DNA from: Sphingobacterium siyangense
GTDB lineage: Bacteria; Bacteroidota; Bacteroidia; Sphingobacteriales; Sphingobacteriaceae
Direction of reading: 5' to 3'
DNA: 64,000 nt
NCBI RefSeq assembly: GCF_007830445.1
Contig: NZ_VLKR01000005.1
Coordinates: 1-64,000, forward strand
How positions within the stretch are numbered: position 1 is the first letter of the stretch; each line of letters starts with the position of its first letter. Positions 53,331 through 63,092 of this stretch are shown piece after piece. The position numbers were made by a program, and so were the translations under genes. The notes below the pieces were generated by a model. That model ran no database searches, was not told the DNA's origin, and saw only the letters and a list, made by a program, of their open reading frames with translations.

Positions 53331-53831
53331 ATGGCTACAATCACTTTTAAAGGCAATCCAGTAACCACGAAAGGCAGTTTACCACAGGTTGGCGAGCAAG
53401 CTCCTGATTTTAAATTAACTGCAGGCGATCTTTCCGATAAGTCTCTTACAGACTTCAAAGGAAAAAAAATTGTATTAAATATTTTTCCTAGTGTAGATAC
53501 CGGAACTTGTGCCGCTTCCGTACGTGCATTTAATAAAGAGGCTTCTCAGTTGGATAACACTGTGGTGTTATGTATATCGAAAGATTTGCCTTTTGCACAA
53601 GGCCGCTTTTGTGCTGCAGAGGGGCTAAATAACGTAGTGACATTATCAGAGTATAAAGATTCAAACTTTTCAGATGCTTATCAATTGGCTATCGCTGATG
53701 GACCTTTGGCAGGTTTATTGAGCCGTGTTGTCATCACATTGGATGAAAATGGAAAAGTATTGTACGAAGAGCAAGTCGCAGAAATTGCTGATGAGCCAAA
53801 CTATGCTGCAGCGATCGCATCGTTGAATTAA
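53331..53831 (+). CDS. tpx: Thiol peroxidase (Tpx)
   Basis: 166 residues from the ATG at 53331; 29 upstream codons in frame are not coding. It is an atypical 2-Cys peroxiredoxin. The peroxidatic Cys sits in [16 protein letters not shown] and the resolving Cys in [17 protein letters not shown], with the N-terminal [12 protein letters not shown] hairpin typical of Tpx. It reduces H2O2 and alkyl hydroperoxides with thioredoxin. A TACCTTTA with a TTG 20 bases upstream (53287-53294) may be its promoter. It is divergent from the fadL-like gene and shares a terminator with the metZ-like gene. Confidence 0.96.
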   Translation: MATITFKGNPVTTKGSLPQVGEQAPDFKLTAGDLSDKSLTDFKGKKIVLNIFPSVDTGTCAASVRAFNKEASQLDNTVVLCISKDLPFAQGRFCAAEGLNNVVTLSEYKDSNFSDAYQLAIADGPLAGLLSRVVITLDENGKVLYEEQVAEIADEPNYAAAIASLN

Positions 53832-53848
53832 GTAGGATGAGAGTGAAT

Positions 53849-53882
53849 AAAAAAAGCCTTTGCTTATGCAAAGGCTTTTTTA
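53849..53882. terminator. Bidirectional intrinsic terminator between tpx and the metZ-like gene
   Basis: The arms 53849-53863 (seven A, GCCTTTGC) and 53868-53882 pair perfectly with a TTAT loop; A and T runs lie on both sides. Confidence 0.93.
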
Positions 53883-53919
53883 GTTAATGTATATTCGCTA
53901 ACTATTACAAAGCGAACGT

Positions 53920-55092
53920 TTATTTCGTTTTCTCTAAAGCCTGTAAGATATCGTTGATGATATCTTGTTGATCTTCCAGACCCACAGACAGGCGGATACT
54001 GCCCGGTTTGATGCCCAGATTCAAACGTTCTTCTTCCGACAATTTTGAGTGTGTCGTTGAAGCTGGATGCGTTGCGATTGATCTTGAATCTCCTAAATTA
54101 GAGGTATATAAAATCATTTCCAAATGATCTACAAAGGCTTTTGCTCGCTCAAAACCACCTTTGACAACAAAGGTTACAATACCGCCACCAGCTTTCATTT
54201 GTTTCTTGGCCAGCTCATATTGTGGATGGCTTGGTAAAAATGGATATTTTACATCCTCAATTTCCGCATGATTTTCCAATGCCTCGGCCAAAGCCAATGC
54301 GTTAGAACAATGGCGATCCATACGGATGCCCAACGTGTCTAAACTTTTTGATATGATCCAGGCATTGAAAGGCGATAATGCGGGGCCTGTATGACGGATA
54401 AAGAACATCAATTTATCGATAAGCTCTTGTTTTCCGACAACAATACCGCCCAAAACACGACCCTGTCCATCCATATATTTGGTCGCCGAATGGATAACCA
54501 GGTCAAATCCATATTGAATCGGTTTCTGAAGATAAGGTGTGGCAAAGCAGTTGTCGATCGACAGAATGATATGAGGATATTTCTCCTTGAATTTACCCAA
54601 CCATTCCAAATCAACCAATTCCAGACCTGGGTTGGATGGCGATTCTAAAAAGATGATTTTCGTATTCGGCTGAATTGCTTTTTCCCATTCTTCGGGATTA
54701 GCGGCGTCTACGTAAGTTGTTGTAACGCCCCAACGTGGGAATAGTTCCGTAAATAACTGATGTGTAGAACCGAATATTGCACGTGAAGAGACAATATGGT
54801 CTCCACTTTCGATAATTCCTGCAAAGGAGGCAAATACTGCTGCCATACCTGACGCAAAAGACAATCCTGCTTCTGCACCTTCAAGAATACAAACTTTGTT
54901 GATGAATTCTGAAGTATTTGGATTAGCATAGCGGGAATAAATCATTGCATCCTCTTCGCCAGCAAAGACCGCCCGACCTTGTTCAGCGCTGTCGAAGATA
55001 AAACTTGATGTAAGGTATAAAGGAGTCGAATGTTCGCGAAGTGCTGAACGATCGACCTGTTCACGTATGATTTTAGATTGATCTTGTTTCAT
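53920..55092 (-). CDS. metZ: O-succinylhomoserine sulfhydrylase / cystathionine gamma-synthase family enzyme
   Basis: 390 residues, PLP-dependent transsulfuration enzyme. The PLP Lys is in VIHSATKYMDGQGRVLGG; the DGQGR continuation is typical of O-succinylhomoserine sulfhydrylase (MetZ). Other landmarks are YSRYANPNTSEF, SGMAAVFASFAG, and IFLESPSNPGLELVDL. The C-terminal SLGDSRSIATHPASTTHSKLSEEER block is replaced here by NLGDSRSIATHPASTTHSKL, normal for the family. It makes homocysteine from an activated homoserine and sulfide. MetB or methionine gamma-lyase activity cannot be fully excluded. Monocistronic. Confidence 0.88.
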   Translation of the reverse strand: MKQDQSKIIREQVDRSALREHSTPLYLTSSFIFDSAEQGRAVFAGEEDAMIYSRYANPNTSEFINKVCILEGAEAGLSFASGMAAVFASFAGIIESGDHIVSSRAIFGSTHQLFTELFPRWGVTTTYVDAANPEEWEKAIQPNTKIIFLESPSNPGLELVDLEWLGKFKEKYPHIILSIDNCFATPYLQKPIQYGFDLVIHSATKYMDGQGRVLGGIVVGKQELIDKLMFFIRHTGPALSPFNAWIISKSLDTLGIRMDRHCSNALALAEALENHAEIEDVKYPFLPSHPQYELAKKQMKAGGGIVTFVVKGGFERAKAFVDHLEMILYTSNLGDSRSIATHPASTTHSKLSEEERLNLGIKPGSIRLSVGLEDQQDIINDILQALEKTK

Positions 55093-55156
55093 GATGGGTA
55101 AAGTTACGAGATGAAATTTTTATATTCGTATAATTAGCAATGAAATAACCCATTTT

Positions 55157-55862
55157 ATGAAAAAAATATGGCTTTTGCCTTGTACTATATTCCTAGTGCT
55201 TTGCTTTTCCTGTTCAAAGGACGAGGAAGGAACTTTTGACAAAGACCAATGCAAATTCCGATCTTGTATCTAGAGTCATCTACCGCTGAATTATTTATGT
55301 CTAACGTGAACGAAATGAAATTGAGTTATCGTGGGAAACAATTGGATCGCATTATAGGCGGATTTTTAGAGATACCTACCACGAACGGATTTGCCCCCTT
55401 TTTTACGGATAAGGTGTACTGGGACGTTCGTGTAAACGGAAATCGGATGATACTTGAAAAAAAGAGTTTTAATAAGGAACTTATATTTTCAGACAGACAG
55501 AAGTTATTATTTGAGGGCGGGAAAATTGTCGAACTTATCAATACATAGGTGATTTGCTAAAAGGGGAGTACAGCTACGTCGACGAGCAACTCAGGTCCTA
55601 AAAAACGTTCTATTTTAATTCAGCGAAGAACCTAGATAGCCTCGTTGTAAGTTATCCTAATTCAGCTTTTAAAACTGTTCAGATATTTAGTGACTATGAT
55701 GCCAAGCCTAATGAGATCAAAGGAGTTATGGTGCTGGAAGAGTTTCTCCCCCGAGCCTTGTCGACAAACAATTATTTAAGAAAAAATACAGTTTCGATTT
55801 CTGAAACTGGCGAGCGGGTTCAAACTGGCGGGGCCGCATGTGCTGAACAATTGTTCTACTAG
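55157..55862 (+). pseudogene. Broken lipoprotein gene, two frameshifts and a nonsense codon
   Basis: The gene opens at 55157 with a clear lipoprotein signal (MKKIWLLPCT to CFSCSKDEEG). Around 55249 the coding frame shifts, and the open part 55249-55548 continues as QIPILYLESSTAELFMSN and so on, to ELINT. It shifts again near 55546 into a frame reading GDLLKGEYSYVDEQLRS. That frame meets a TAA at 55599 and then stays open as KTFYFNSAKNLDSLVVSYPN to CAEQLFY, with a stop at 55860-55862. Read together this is one protein of about 234 residues. The preserved coding sense on both sides of each lesion shows recent decay. Family not recognised. Confidence 0.75.
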
Positions 55863-56065
55863 TGCCAAGTATTATTACAGCATTCATGTTTTGCATATTT
55901 TAATCAATCGATTGATTTGATCAAAAAATACGATTTGCCCCAGGAATACATCCTAATCGAGCTGAGCATCGCTCGGTTTTGTACGCAAATGTTACATACA
56001 GCATTTTGCAAAACTTCTTATCTTAGGGCTTTACAACCTAATTTTCTAGCACATAAATATAGACT

Positions 56066-57949
56066 ATGTTGACAATCTTGTTATCCTCCATTTTACTTTC
56101 CAGCGGGCCTGTCGCCAAATCAGATACTTTAAAAGCTTACGGGGCCTTGCCAACCGAGCGTCAATTAAAGTGGCAGGAGATGGAAACGTATTGTTTGATT
56201 CATTATACGCCGACAACTTTCCAAAATAAGGAGTGGGGTTATGGTGATGCACAGCCCTCATTGTTTAATCCTTCGGCTTTTGATGCAAATCAAATTGCTA
56301 AGGCAGCGGCAGCGGGTGGTTTCAGGGGCTTAATTAGTGTGGCAAAACACCATGATGGATTCTGTTTGTGGCCAACCAAGACAACATCCTATAGTATCGC
56401 TTCCTCACCATGGGAAAATGGAAAAGGTGATATGGTCAAAGATTTTATGCAAGCGACCCATCGGAATGGGATGAAATTTGGTGTATATCTTTCTGCTTGG
56501 GACCGTCACGATGAACGTTACGGCACACCGGCCTATGCAGATGCCTACAGACAGCAACTGACCGAATTGATGAGCAATTATGGCTCTTTGTTTACCTCCT
56601 GGCATGATGGAGCAAATGGCGGCGATGGCTTTTATGGTGGCCATGAAGGGAAGCGTATCATCGATCGAACAACTTACTATGAGTGGCATGAGAAAACTTG
56701 GCCTATTGTACGAAAATTACAGCCTGAAGCGGTTATTTTCTCAGATATCGGTCCCGATATGCGTTGGGTGGGTAATGAAAAAGGATTTGCTGCTGAAACT
56801 TCATGGGCAACATTTACGCCGATTGGCTTAAACGGAAAAGTCGCTGTACCCGGAGCGACAGAATCACATAATGCCGAAACAGGTGACCGTAATGGTAAAT
56901 ATTGGATACCTGCTGAATGTGACGTGCCACAACGTCCGGGATGGTTTTATCATGAAGAACAAGATAGCCGTGTAAAAACACCAAATCAGCTTTTTGAGAT
57001 CTATTTAAAATCCGTTGGAAGAGGAGCATGCATGAATCTTGGCTTAGCACCGATGCCTTCTGGTACATTACATGAGAATGATGTGAAGTCGCTGCAGGCT
57101 TTTGGGAAAAAAGTGAAGGAAACTTTCCGTACCAATTTAGCCAAAGGAGCGACCATCACGGCATCCAATGTCCGTAACGGTGATTCCAAATCCTATGGTA
57201 CTTCATTTATTACCGATAACGACCGCTATAGCTATTGGGCAACAGACGATTCCAAAACATCGGCAACATTGGAAATAAAATTAAAATCCCCAGCGAAGTT
57301 CGACCTTATTCAGTTGAGAGAAAATATTAAGTTGGGACAACGTATCGATAGTGTTTCGATTGAACGTTGGGAAAATAACAGCTGGAAGCCTTTGGCCAAA
57401 GCAACAAGTATCGGCGCAAACCGCCTCATCAAACTCGAGCAACCTCAAACTGCAAGTAAATTACGTCTTCATGTTTATGCTCCGGTAGCAATCACGCTCA
57501 GTGATTTTGGACTGTTCAAGGAGTACAACGAACCCTTTGCATTTAATACCAAAGAGGTGAAAAAGCTGACTGGATTTAAGATTTCGACAGGTAGATCCAA
57601 TAATAATGCTTATATATCTGACGGAAAACCAGGTACTTTTGCGACTGTTGCCGATCAAGGTGTAATCGTTGTCGCTACAGACAAACCTGTTTCTGGTATC
57701 GGCTTCCTTCCTCGTCAGGATGGAAAGAACATAGGGACACCAACACATTATAAAATATCAACCAGTACCGACGGAAAAACATGGACCCTTGTTAAAGAGG
57801 GCGAGTTTTCCAATATTAAGGCAAATCCAATTTTGCAACAGGTGTTTTTTGATACAAACAGTGCAACCAAGTTTATCAAATTTGAACCAAAACAATTTAT
57901 CGACGGCAATGAATTGGCCATAGCGGAACTTGAATTGTATGGCAAATAA
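56066..57949 (+). CDS. GH29 alpha-L-fucosidase with discoidin-like C-terminal domains
   Basis: 627 residues. A short export signal is followed by the GH29 TIM barrel (about 30-340): [50 protein letters not shown] and [13 protein letters not shown], where the Asp is the expected nucleophile. ETSWATFTP and a [16 protein letters not shown] end close the barrel. From about residue 355 two F5/8-type-C (discoidin) modules follow, with [17 protein letters not shown] and a second [15 protein letters not shown]. It releases alpha-L-fucose from glycans in the periplasm or at the surface. Its 3' end overlaps the GH95 gene by 11 bases, in one operon. Confidence 0.93.
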   Translation: MLTILLSSILLSSGPVAKSDTLKAYGALPTERQLKWQEMETYCLIHYTPTTFQNKEWGYGDAQPSLFNPSAFDANQIAKAAAAGGFRGLISVAKHHDGFCLWPTKTTSYSIASSPWENGKGDMVKDFMQATHRNGMKFGVYLSAWDRHDERYGTPAYADAYRQQLTELMSNYGSLFTSWHDGANGGDGFYGGHEGKRIIDRTTYYEWHEKTWPIVRKLQPEAVIFSDIGPDMRWVGNEKGFAAETSWATFTPIGLNGKVAVPGATESHNAETGDRNGKYWIPAECDVPQRPGWFYHEEQDSRVKTPNQLFEIYLKSVGRGACMNLGLAPMPSGTLHENDVKSLQAFGKKVKETFRTNLAKGATITASNVRNGDSKSYGTSFITDNDRYSYWATDDSKTSATLEIKLKSPAKFDLIQLRENIKLGQRIDSVSIERWENNSWKPLAKATSIGANRLIKLEQPQTASKLRLHVYAPVAITLSDFGLFKEYNEPFAFNTKEVKKLTGFKISTGRSNNNAYISDGKPGTFATVADQGVIVVATDKPVSGIGFLPRQDGKNIGTPTHYKISTSTDGKTWTLVKEGEFSNIKANPILQQVFFDTNSATKFIKFEPKQFIDGNELAIAELELYGK

Positions 57950-60278
57950 ATTCTTAATGTTTATCGTGGTATGTATATGTCATACCACGTTGCTTTTTGC
58001 CCAACAAAATCCACTCGTACTTTGGTATAATAAGCCCGCGAAGGCTTGGGAAGAAACTCTGCCATTGGGAAATGGACTCATCGGCATGATGCCAGATGGA
58101 AATCCTAGTCAGGAAAAGATCGTGCTCAACGAGATCAGTATGTGGTCGGGCAGTCCAGAAGATCCCAATAATTATGAAGCCTACAAAAATGTTGAAGCCA
58201 TTCAGGCACTGCTTAAAGCTGGTAAAAATGATGAAGCCGAAAAACTGGTCAATGAAACTTTTGTGACCAAAGGCAAGGGATCTGGTTTTGGTAATGGTGC
58301 AAAGGTTCCCTATGGCTGTTATCAGTTATTCGGTGACCTTTTGCTGGATTATAAATTGCCCGCGGGAACGATCGAAGAGTACAAGCGTTCCTTGGACTTA
58401 GCGACTGCCTCGGCACAAACTTCATTCAAGATAAACGGACAACAGTTCCAACGTCGTTATTATACTTCTTTTGACAATAATGTAGGTGTTATCCAATTGA
58501 GTCAACATAACGATGAGGTACAGCAGTTAGGCATATCATTCCAGCGGCAGGAAAATATTGACCGTTACACCTTGTTGGACGATGGGATTCTGATCGAGGG
58601 ATTTTTGCCTGATGGAAAAGGAGGTAAAAATCTGAAATTCGTTGGATTAATTCAGGTTAAAGGTAAAAATCTGCAGATCAGCAAAAAGGATAAAACCTTA
58701 GAGGTGTCTGCAAAAGGTGGTCTCACGGTCTATTTCTCAGCAAGTACTTCCTATTATGGGAAGGATCCTTTACCTGTTGTCAAAGCGGCTGTTGCAGCCG
58801 CAAAAACTGCTGACGAACAGAAAATATATAAAAACCATCTTGCTGCCTATCAAAAAATCTTTAATCGGGTAAATCTTAATTTGTTTGGAAATAAGGCGAA
58901 TAACGCTATCCCTACCAATGAACGGATTGCCAATTTCTATAAAAATCCAGTTCAGGACCCTGATCTGGCCACAATTTATTATCAGTATGGAAGGTATTTG
59001 AATATTTCAAGTGCTGCTCCTAAAAATACAAATTCTCTGCCGCCAAATCTGCAGGGACTATGGGCTAATCAGATCAATACACCTTGGAATGGTGACTATC
59101 ATCTCAATATCAATGCACAGATGAATCATTGGGGCGTGGAGGTCAATAACCTGAGCGAATATCATAAGCCTTTTATTGAAATGATAAAGCGGATTGCAAA
59201 AACTGGCGAGCAGACAGCAAAGGCTTACTATAACGCACCGGGTTGGGTGGTCTATATGATGACGAATATCTGGGGGTATTCCGCTCCGGGTGAGCAGGCT
59301 TCCTGGGGAGCGAGTACGGCCTCAGGCTGGTTATGTAACCATCTCTGGGAACATTATCTGTTTACCGGGGATAAAAATTACCTCAAAGAGATTTATCCGA
59401 TACTCAAAGGAGCGGCAGAGTTCTACGATCATACATTGGTTCAGGACCCTAAAACAGGATGGTGGGTCACTTCACCGTCGGTGTCGCCGGAAAATGCTTT
59501 CCGAATGGCCAATGGAAAAGTTGCTGCGGTTGTGATGGGACCTACCATTGATAACCAGATCGTACGGGAGTTATACCAGGCGGTGATCAAAGCTGATTCT
59601 ATCCTTACGACGAACGATAGTTTTGCCGGCGCCTTGAAAGCGAAGCTGAAGGATATCCCTCCGCCTGTAGTTGTTAGCCCATCGGGGCGTGTGATGGAAT
59701 GGCTCGAGGACTATCAGGAAGTTGAACCTAAACATCGACATGTATCACATTTATATGGTCTGTATCCCGCGGCATTTATCTCGCCACAGACGACACCTGA
59801 ATGGGCTGACGCAGCACGTAAGACTTTAGCTGTACGTGGTGATGAAGGAACCGGCTGGTCTAGAGCATGGAAAATATTATTTTGGGCGAGATTACAGGAT
59901 GGTGATCATGCACTCGAAATTCTAAGGCAGTTGCTTAAGCCCGCTTTTACCAATGAAACAACCTATCAGGGAGTCGGGGCAGGTACCTACCCTAATTTGT
60001 TCTGTGCGCATCCGCCTTTTCAGATAGACGGAAACTTTGGCGGTGCAGCCGGGATTGCCGAGATGTTGATACAGAGCCACAATGGTTATATCCATCTATT
60101 ACCTGCGCTACCTAAAGCCTGGTCAAAGGGTGAAGTTAGCGGTCTCAAAACCAGAGGAAACTACACTGTGGATATGAAATGGGAGAATGGAAAGGTTTCC
60201 GACCTCCAGATTAAAGGTAAAAAAGGAAAGATTCGTCTATTTGAAAACGGAAACTATAAAGATTATGAAGTTCGTTAA
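57939..60278 (+). CDS. GH95 alpha-L-fucosidase family protein
   Basis: 779 residues from the ATG at 57939. A signal peptide ([22 protein letters not shown]) is followed by the GH95 N-terminal beta domain ([44 protein letters not shown]). The (alpha/alpha)6 barrel follows, with [32 protein letters not shown], the [10 protein letters not shown] loop and [23 protein letters not shown]95 enzymes mostly cut alpha-1,2-fucose (or alpha-L-galactose) by inversion. With the GH29 neighbour it gives two fucosidase mechanisms in one operon, without any SusC/SusD pair. Overlaps the next gene by 14 bases. Confidence 0.95.
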   Translation: MANKFLMFIVVCICHTTLLFAQQNPLVLWYNKPAKAWEETLPLGNGLIGMMPDGNPSQEKIVLNEISMWSGSPEDPNNYEAYKNVEAIQALLKAGKNDEAEKLVNETFVTKGKGSGFGNGAKVPYGCYQLFGDLLLDYKLPAGTIEEYKRSLDLATASAQTSFKINGQQFQRRYYTSFDNNVGVIQLSQHNDEVQQLGISFQRQENIDRYTLLDDGILIEGFLPDGKGGKNLKFVGLIQVKGKNLQISKKDKTLEVSAKGGLTVYFSASTSYYGKDPLPVVKAAVAAAKTADEQKIYKNHLAAYQKIFNRVNLNLFGNKANNAIPTNERIANFYKNPVQDPDLATIYYQYGRYLNISSAAPKNTNSLPPNLQGLWANQINTPWNGDYHLNINAQMNHWGVEVNNLSEYHKPFIEMIKRIAKTGEQTAKAYYNAPGWVVYMMTNIWGYSAPGEQASWGASTASGWLCNHLWEHYLFTGDKNYLKEIYPILKGAAEFYDHTLVQDPKTGWWVTSPSVSPENAFRMANGKVAAVVMGPTIDNQIVRELYQAVIKADSILTTNDSFAGALKAKLKDIPPPVVVSPSGRVMEWLEDYQEVEPKHRHVSHLYGLYPAAFISPQTTPEWADAARKTLAVRGDEGTGWSRAWKILFWARLQDGDHALEILRQLLKPAFTNETTYQGVGAGTYPNLFCAHPPFQIDGNFGGAAGIAEMLIQSHNGYIHLLPALPKAWSKGEVSGLKTRGNYTVDMKWENGKVSDLQIKGKKGKIRLFENGNYKDYEVR

Positions 60279-61467
60279 CTATTTTTGCTTGATTTCTGTG
60301 CTGGCCTTGGGGACGACAGCCTGTACACAAAAGTCCGAATCGGCGAAGACAGCCGCCTTGTTGAATAGCTTTAGCTATAAAATAACCGGAAAAACTTCCG
60401 CCGGGGACGGGACTCAGGTGAGCCTCGTCGATCACGATAATAAATTGCAGCAATTTGTAAAAACACAGGTTGCCAATGGGCAATTTGTTCTGGAAGGTGA
60501 ATTGGCTATGGCCGGATTTTATGATATTCAGATAAAGGGTATGGAGCCCTATACGTTATTTGTCGAAGGCGGGAGTGAATATGATTTGAGTGAAAATCAG
60601 GGCAAGTTTACCTTGACAACCTCTTCACAGAATGCGAACGATTTTGTGCAGTTCAATGCAGCCTACCAAAAGCGTGAACAGGAGGAAAAAAATAAAACTG
60701 CAAATAAAAGTCAAAGGGTAAGGCAACTGGAGAGCCAGTTGCCTTCGATGGCTGCAAGAAATGACGGTTCCTATGAAAAAACAGTCGATGAAATACAGCG
60801 CTTAAGTGGCAATACAGCATTTAATCCACGCACACTATACGCCGATTTTATTCTCGATAGTACCCATCGTTCATCCTTGGTATTGCCTTATTTTTTTAAA
60901 TACATCTCCTTGGATCAGACGAACTATAAAAAATTCGATGCCGCATTGCTGAGTTTTAATGCAGATTTACAGAAACATCCTTATTTTAAGTTTGCACGTG
61001 AAAAGGTCGATAAGGTGAAAGACTTCTATGAAAATATGCCTGTATTTCCTGCTATTAGCCCCATGAATGTAGAACGGGATAGTTTGAATTTGAAGGATTT
61101 TTCAAAAGCTAAAATGCTGATTGCCGCGTTTTGGAGAACTTCCAATACAAATAGTAAGGCGGATATAGAGATGTTACGGAAAAAAGAATCTCAGTTGAAC
61201 GCTATGGGGGTAAGGGTTATCTATTTTTCGCTGGATAAGGATCTGGATAAATGGATCAAATCAAGTAAAGAGCTTGCCCTGGGCAAGCAGAGTTATTTTT
61301 TGAATTATAACGACCAAGCAACGATGGAAAATGATTTTGGTATAGATCGTACGCCAAGTTATCTATGGATAAATCCACGGACTTTCCAAATTTTATCCTT
61401 GAGTGGTGAGGACCCAGCGATGCCACAGTTTTTAGGGAAGGTAAAGGAATTTCTTGCTAAAAATTAA
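60265..61467 (+). CDS. DUF4369 thioredoxin-fold lipoprotein lacking the CxxC motif
   Basis: 400 residues from the ATG at 60265, starting inside the GH95 gene. The lipobox is LGTTAC (Cys at about residue 20). A DUF4369-like beta domain ([22 protein letters not shown], then [19 protein letters not shown]) and a helical linker precede an AhpC/TlpA-like thioredoxin fold at the C-terminus ([55 protein letters not shown]). Where TlpA proteins carry WCxxC this one has WRTSNTN, so it cannot do dithiol chemistry. Why it is coupled to fucosidases is unknown; a binding or scaffold role is a guess. Confidence 0.85.
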   Translation: MKFVNYFCLISVLALGTTACTQKSESAKTAALLNSFSYKITGKTSAGDGTQVSLVDHDNKLQQFVKTQVANGQFVLEGELAMAGFYDIQIKGMEPYTLFVEGGSEYDLSENQGKFTLTTSSQNANDFVQFNAAYQKREQEEKNKTANKSQRVRQLESQLPSMAARNDGSYEKTVDEIQRLSGNTAFNPRTLYADFILDSTHRSSLVLPYFFKYISLDQTNYKKFDAALLSFNADLQKHPYFKFAREKVDKVKDFYENMPVFPAISPMNVERDSLNLKDFSKAKMLIAAFWRTSNTNSKADIEMLRKKESQLNAMGVRVIYFSLDKDLDKWIKSSKELALGKQSYFLNYNDQATMENDFGIDRTPSYLWINPRTFQILSLSGEDPAMPQFLGKVKEFLAKN

Positions 61468-61532
61468 CGATTATTGTCTTAAAAAATCTTACATTTGAAT
61501 TAACTGTTTAATATTTGTTGTTTCAATACGTA

Positions 61533-62393
61533 ATGAAAGTCGTTCAATTTACAGTTCCGGTAGTTTACCAAGGATCTATTTGTGTGCAGGAAGATATTCT
61601 GCCTTCATTCTATAGCAACTACCACCGACACAAGGAAATCCAGCTGACCTATATTTTGAAGGGGCGAGGAACCTTTATGATTGGCAACTTTACCCACAAT
61701 TTTGAAGAGGACGAGATCTATATCGTTGATGCGGATGAACCGCATATGTTCAAAACAGGGGAGGATATAAAGGATGGTATTCATGCCATCCATATTTTTT
61801 TCGACTACGAACATTTTAAACCCTTTCTGGATTTTCCTGAATTCGATGATGTTAAGTATTTCCTGGAACACATCAACGTCAGTAAAAAATTGGATGCGGA
61901 GCATTCCGTCGCGTTGAAAGAAAAATTTGTACAGATTAACGTGAGTGCGGGCATAGATCGTCTCCTTTCGTTTGTGAAGCTGATTAATTTTTTAAGTAAA
62001 AAAGTAGATCAATGGACTTCGCTGTATACAGGTATTCCACAAAAGAAGTTCTCAGATGCCGAAGGATTGCGAATCAATGAAATATTCCAATATACTTTCC
62101 AGCATTTTGGAGACAAGATTTCCTTGGAAGATATAGCAGCGGTAGCACACATGACACCACACGCATTTTGCAAGTATTTTAAGAAACATACCCGGAAAAC
62201 CTATGTGACCTTCCTCAATGAAATCCGGATTGAACGTGCCTGTAAAATGTTGATTGACGAATCTTCGGAAAGTGTTTCTAATATCGCTTTTAAAACAGGA
62301 TTTAACAATGTTGTCAATTTCAATCGGGTGTTCAAGAAAATAACCAAACTGTCGCCGAGTGAATATGTACAGGAACATCGTATGCGCTACTAG
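61533..62393 (+). CDS. AraC family transcriptional regulator with cupin sensor domain
   Basis: 286 residues from the ATG at 61533; a TTG at 61515 is unlikely. The N-terminal cupin (FYSNYHRHKEIQLTYILKGRGTFMIGNF, EIYIVDADEPHMFKT) probably binds a sugar. The C-terminal double helix-turn-helix shows ISLEDIAAVAHMTPHAFCKYFKKHTRKT and SVSNIAFKTGFNNVVNFNRVFKKITKLSPSEY. It sits 65 bases after the fucosidase-linked lipoprotein and most likely controls this operon in response to fucose or a fucosylated sugar; that link is inferred from position. Confidence 0.92.
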   Translation: MKVVQFTVPVVYQGSICVQEDILPSFYSNYHRHKEIQLTYILKGRGTFMIGNFTHNFEEDEIYIVDADEPHMFKTGEDIKDGIHAIHIFFDYEHFKPFLDFPEFDDVKYFLEHINVSKKLDAEHSVALKEKFVQINVSAGIDRLLSFVKLINFLSKKVDQWTSLYTGIPQKKFSDAEGLRINEIFQYTFQHFGDKISLEDIAAVAHMTPHAFCKYFKKHTRKTYVTFLNEIRIERACKMLIDESSESVSNIAFKTGFNNVVNFNRVFKKITKLSPSEYVQEHRMRY

Positions 62394-62399
62394 GTTGTT

Positions 62400-63016
62400 T
62401 GGCGGATGTTACTATGCCGTTTAATGGAATAGTCTATGGAGATTTCCGAGCTATAACTGGATCCTCATACCGTTGATTTTTGGTGGGCTCCCCTCCACGG
62501 AAATCGGAAGAATGGTTTTGTTGACAATATCGGAGAAAGACTCGTCACTGTTAATTTTAAGAGCAATGACATCGCGATGCGCGAAATTGGACATTCCTTT
62601 GCCCAGCTTTCCGATGAGTATTGGACTGGTAATCCATATGCTATTGAGTCTGTAAACCGCTCGCAATCGGCAGATGCAAAGCAGGTCCACTGGAAATGCT
62701 GGCTTGGAAAAGACGGAGTTGGTATTTGGACAAAATTGATTAGCCAAAGAATATTCAGGTTAAAATCGACAAGAAGAAAAACACAGAACAATTGACAGTA
62801 AAGGATAAAGTCGATGCGCGTTATAGCTATATCTGGATGAATGAAGAAGGTAATCCGATCTATGAATGGGACGAATTTAATGGCGAGTATGTACGTCCAA
62901 CAGGGATGAATAATGTGCTCAAAATGAAATTAACAACCTCTTCTGGAAAGATATACGTTCAAAAAATAGATAAAGAGACCACTGGCAAAAGTGAAAAAAG
63001 GATTGTAACTTTTTAG
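62400..63016 (+). pseudogene. Decayed M64-like (IgA peptidase) metallopeptidase gene
   Basis: A protein-like sequence runs in two frames without a proper start. The first frame has VTVNFKSNDIAMREIGHSF, then AQLSDEYWTGNPYAIE, then HWKCWLGKDGVGIW. This fits the M64 pattern HExGHSFxxLxDEY and the later WKxxxGxxGVGI, with the first zinc His changed to Arg. A frameshift between about 62720 and 62750 leads to the second frame, IQVKIDKKKNTEQLTVKDKV up to RIVTF, a beta-sandwich-like C-terminus. The missing 5' end, the lost zinc ligand and the frameshift mark it as dead. The M64 call rests on these motifs only. Confidence 0.65.
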
Positions 63017-63032
63017 TTATACTATTGGAGTG

Positions 63033-63086
63033 AAATGATTTATAAGTTAATTTTAATCTGCCGGTTAATTAACTTATAAATCATTT
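63033..63086. repeat. 20-bp perfect inverted repeat upstream of the last gene
   Basis: The arms 63033-63052 and 63067-63086 (AAATGATTTATAAGTTAATT) are exact reverse complements with a 14-base spacer containing CTGCCGG. The right arm ends 6 bases before the ATG at 63093. It could be an operator, an RNA structure over the start, or a terminator-like hairpin without a T-run. Confidence 0.88.
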
Positions 63087-63092
63087 ATATTT

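Noticed and set aside
55955..55990. Possible terminator after the broken lipoprotein gene (CGAGC...GCTCG)
   Set aside because: Five-bp stem with a large loop and only a short T stretch.
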